Shown: one piece after another, positions 62,136-64,000 of the stretch | How the letters are laid out: each line of letters begins with the position of its first letter | Position numbering within the stretch: the stretch's first letter is position 1 | DNA from: Aggregatilinea lenta | GTDB taxonomy: Bacteria > Chloroflexota > Anaerolineae > Aggregatilineales > Aggregatilineaceae | Reading direction: 5' to 3' | DNA: 64,000 nt | Assembly (NCBI RefSeq): GCF_003569045.1 | Contig: NZ_BFCB01000002.1 | Coordinates: 434,001-498,000, forward strand | Notes under the pieces: model-generated | The model's input: the letters and a program-made list of their open reading frames with translations, nothing else | Told to the model about the DNA's origin: nothing | Database searches by the model: none | Position numbers and translations under genes: made by a program

Positions 62136-63086
62136 CTAGCCCCTGCCTTCCGGCGGCCCGGCCTGCGAGAGAATCTCGCGGCCCTGCGCGGCGTCGCGTT
62201 TGATCTGCTCGACCAGCGCCTCGACACCGCTGAAGCGCATTTCGGGCCGCAGGTGCGCCACGAAGTCGAACGTGATGATCTCGCCGTAAATGTCGCGGTC
62301 GAAGTCCAGCAGATGCGCCTCGACCGTCACCGTCTGTCCGCCGAAGGTCGGGCGGCGGCCCACGTTGGCGACGCTCATGAATACCTCGTCACCCAGGCGC
62401 ACCCACCCGGCATACACGCCGTTCTGCGGCAGGAATTTCTCGTCCCACACGTCCATGTTCGCCGTGGGGAAACCGATCGTGCGCCCGCGCTGGTCGCCCT
62501 GGACGACCTCGCCGCTCACCCGGTATGGGCGGCCCAGCCAGCGCGCGGCCTGCTCGACCTCGCCCGAGTTCAGCACCGCCCTGATGGCGTTGCTGCTGAT
62601 CACCTGCCCACCCTCATCGCTTGCGACTAACTCCACCGTTTTGACCTCGAAGCCTTTCTCCAAACCCTGTTCGCGCAGGAACGCCACATTCCCCTCGCGT
62701 TGGTAGCCCATCGCAAAATCCGCACCGACCCACAGCTCTTCGAGGTGCAGGTGGCGCACCAGCTCGTCGACGAATTCCGCCGCGCGGATCTGTCGCACCT
62801 GCGAATCGAACGGATGCGTGATAATCCACTCGATGCCCAGGTCGCCCAGCAGAATGGCCCGTTCTTCCGGCGTCGCCAGGTAATAGCGCCCGGTGACGCG
62901 CCCCATCACCACATCGGGATGCGGGAAGAAGGTCAGCACGGTCGGGACGCTGTTTTTCGCCCGCGCCGTGTGCACCAACTGCGAAAGCAGGTGCTGATGC
63001 CCCAGGTGCACCCCGTCGAACATGCCGATGGCAACCATTCCCGGCCCGTTCAGCCGGGCCGCAGATAGTGTATAGACGTGCTGCAT
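62136..63086 (-). CDS. ribF: Bifunctional riboflavin kinase/FMN adenylyltransferase RibF
   Basis: 316 residues. N-terminal adenylyltransferase with IGMFDGVHLGHQHLL (HIGH-like, 19-33), TFFPHPDVV, and FVDELVRHLHLEELWVGADFAMGYQREG. C-terminal kinase with GRTIGFPTANMDVWDEKFLPQNGVYAGWV and VEAHLLDFDRDIYGE. It makes FMN then FAD from riboflavin. GGGGGA precedes the ATG. Convergent with era. Confidence 0.96.
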   Translation of the reverse strand: MQHVYTLSAARLNGPGMVAIGMFDGVHLGHQHLLSQLVHTARAKNSVPTVLTFFPHPDVVMGRVTGRYYLATPEERAILLGDLGIEWIITHPFDSQVRQIRAAEFVDELVRHLHLEELWVGADFAMGYQREGNVAFLREQGLEKGFEVKTVELVASDEGGQVISSNAIRAVLNSGEVEQAARWLGRPYRVSGEVVQGDQRGRTIGFPTANMDVWDEKFLPQNGVYAGWVRLGDEVFMSVANVGRRPTFGGQTVTVEAHLLDFDRDIYGEIITFDFVAHLRPEMRFSGVEALVEQIKRDAAQGREILSQAGPPEGRG

Positions 63087-63121
63087 ACAGGAATCCCCCT
63101 TGTACGTCGGGAAACTGGAGA

Positions 63122-64000
63122 CTACAACGCCGGTTCTTCACGTTCCAGGCTCGACGGCTCGATCTGGATCGTGGTGTGCGCGATGCCAAACTGCTCCTGG
63201 GTTAAAACGCGGATCGTGTCCAGCACGCGCTGCGCGCGGTCGATGGTCGCGCCCTGCGCCAGCACCACGTGCGCGCTCAGGCTGTCCGCGCCTGTCGTGA
63301 TCGTCCACACGTGTAGGTCGTGCACGCCCGCCACGCCCTCGATCCCGGCCAGCGCCGCGCGCACCTCGGACACGTCCACATCTGCCGGTGCACCTTCGAG
63401 CAAAACGTGCACCGCCTCGCCCATCAGCTTCCACGCGCGCGGGAAAATGAATACACTGATCACCACGCTGATGACCGGGTCAGCCAGCATCCAGCCGAAG
63501 GCCCACATCACCGCTGCTGCGATGATCACACCCAGCGATCCGAGTGTGTCGCTGACCACTTCCAGAAACGCGCCCTGCAGGTTCAGGCTCTCCTGCGAGG
63601 CACCGTGCAGCACGCGAATGCCGATCAGGTTGACCACCAGCCCGATCACCGCCACGATCAGCATCGGCACGCTGACCACCTCCGGCGGATCGCGGAAACG
63701 CTGGTACGCCTCGTACAGAATGTACAGCCCGGTCCCAAACAGCACCACGGCGTTGAGCAGCGCGGCCATGATCTCGACGCGGTAGTACCCGTACGTCTTC
63801 TCCGCCGTGCGCGGCTTAGTGGAGATCCACGCGGCGAACAACGCCAACGCCAGCCCGCCCACGTCGGTAAGCATGTGCGCGGCGTCCGCGACCAGCGCAA
63901 GGCTGTTGGTCAGCAGCCCAGTCACGAACTCGACGGCCAGGAACACGCCGGTCAGGCTCAACACGATCCACAGCGCCCGCCGGTGGGACGCCGTGCCCGA
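63122..64000 (-). CDS. Cation diffusion facilitator (CDF) efflux protein, 5' end beyond window
   Basis: The frame is open to the right edge; residues SGTASHRRALWIV precede the first in-frame GTG at 63964, and the family N-terminus normally starts further upstream, so the gene is partial. Membrane helices with ALVADAAHMLTD (HxxxD metal site A) and a second HGASQESLNLQGAFLEVVSDTLGS (HxxxD-like site), then a C-terminal cytosolic domain with LHVWTITTGADSLSAHVVL. CDF proteins export Zn, Co or Cd in exchange for protons. A His-rich N-terminus may lie outside the window. Confidence 0.9.
   Translation of the reverse strand, partial: SGTASHRRALWIVLSLTGVFLAVEFVTGLLTNSLALVADAAHMLTDVGGLALALFAAWISTKPRTAEKTYGYYRVEIMAALLNAVVLFGTGLYILYEAYQRFRDPPEVVSVPMLIVAVIGLVVNLIGIRVLHGASQESLNLQGAFLEVVSDTLGSLGVIIAAAVMWAFGWMLADPVISVVISVFIFPRAWKLMGEAVHVLLEGAPADVDVSEVRAALAGIEGVAGVHDLHVWTITTGADSLSAHVVLAQGATIDRAQRVLDTIRVLTQEQFGIAHTTIQIEPSSLEREEPAL

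Overview
The window is 64 kb of GC-rich bacterial chromosome with about 52 protein-coding genes, packed tightly on both strands. I found no rRNA, tRNA, CRISPR array, prophage or insertion sequence. The gene set (SUF-only Fe-S assembly, actinobacteria-like FHA/SEDS/PBP genes, CHAT-STAND and CpXC proteins, baeRF, many membrane glycosyltransferases) and the intergenic palindromes suggest a Chloroflexota bacterium, perhaps Anaerolineae. That placement is inference; no marker gene settles it. Starts are often GTG or TTG, and long antisense open frames are shadows caused by the base composition.

Layout. 1-2769: membrane glycosyltransferase (runs off the left edge) and a secreted glycosidase-like protein. 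2930-7605: recJ and mutS. 7793-15369: ROK kinase, PhoB-type response regulator, class III aminotransferase, membrane protein, GAF-PAS histidine kinase and a CpXC protein. 15609-25628 (all minus): fhaA, fhaB, an SDR protein, a CHAT-STAND-TPR protein, a zinc-finger membrane protein, an MTA phosphorylase-family enzyme, a RodA/FtsW glycosyltransferase and a penicillin-binding-protein homologue that lacks its catalytic motifs. 25883-27718: a barrel plus M23 peptidase. 27936-36714: the Fe-S block, with a divergent SufT-like gene, sufCBD, a stretch of broken membrane genes, then sufS-sufU and a Clp_N domain fused to a site-2 protease. 36799-43611: Rieske protein, B3/B4 protein, baeRF-HIT-MOSC operon, helix-hairpin-helix membrane protein and another glycosyltransferase. 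43722-53822: malate dehydrogenase, PEP carboxykinase and pyruvate phosphate dikinase (the PEP-pyruvate-oxaloacetate node) with a phosphoesterase, a histidine phosphatase, two tandem-GNAT proteins and a DUF3795 protein. 54320-64000: 7TM histidine kinase, two secreted beta-rich proteins, a degenerate ImmA/IrrE-like protein, queuosine-precursor transporter, era, ribF and a CDF cation exporter (runs off the right edge).

Recurring themes. Several proteins keep a fold but have lost catalytic residues: PBP, CHAT domain, ImmA/IrrE-like, SDR, ROK zinc loop and glycosidase. Promoters share an extended -10 of the form TGN-TANANT, and at four genes it lies so close to the start codon that the mRNA should be leaderless or nearly so. 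Two families of intergenic palindromes are scattered through the window, one with variable but self-complementary inner arms.

The strongest candidates for something not well described are the Clp_N-S2P fusion coupled to sufU (35353-36714) and the transpeptidase-dead PBP paired with an apparently intact SEDS glycosyltransferase in an fha-rodA-pbpA-like cluster that also holds a CHAT-STAND protein (15609-25628).
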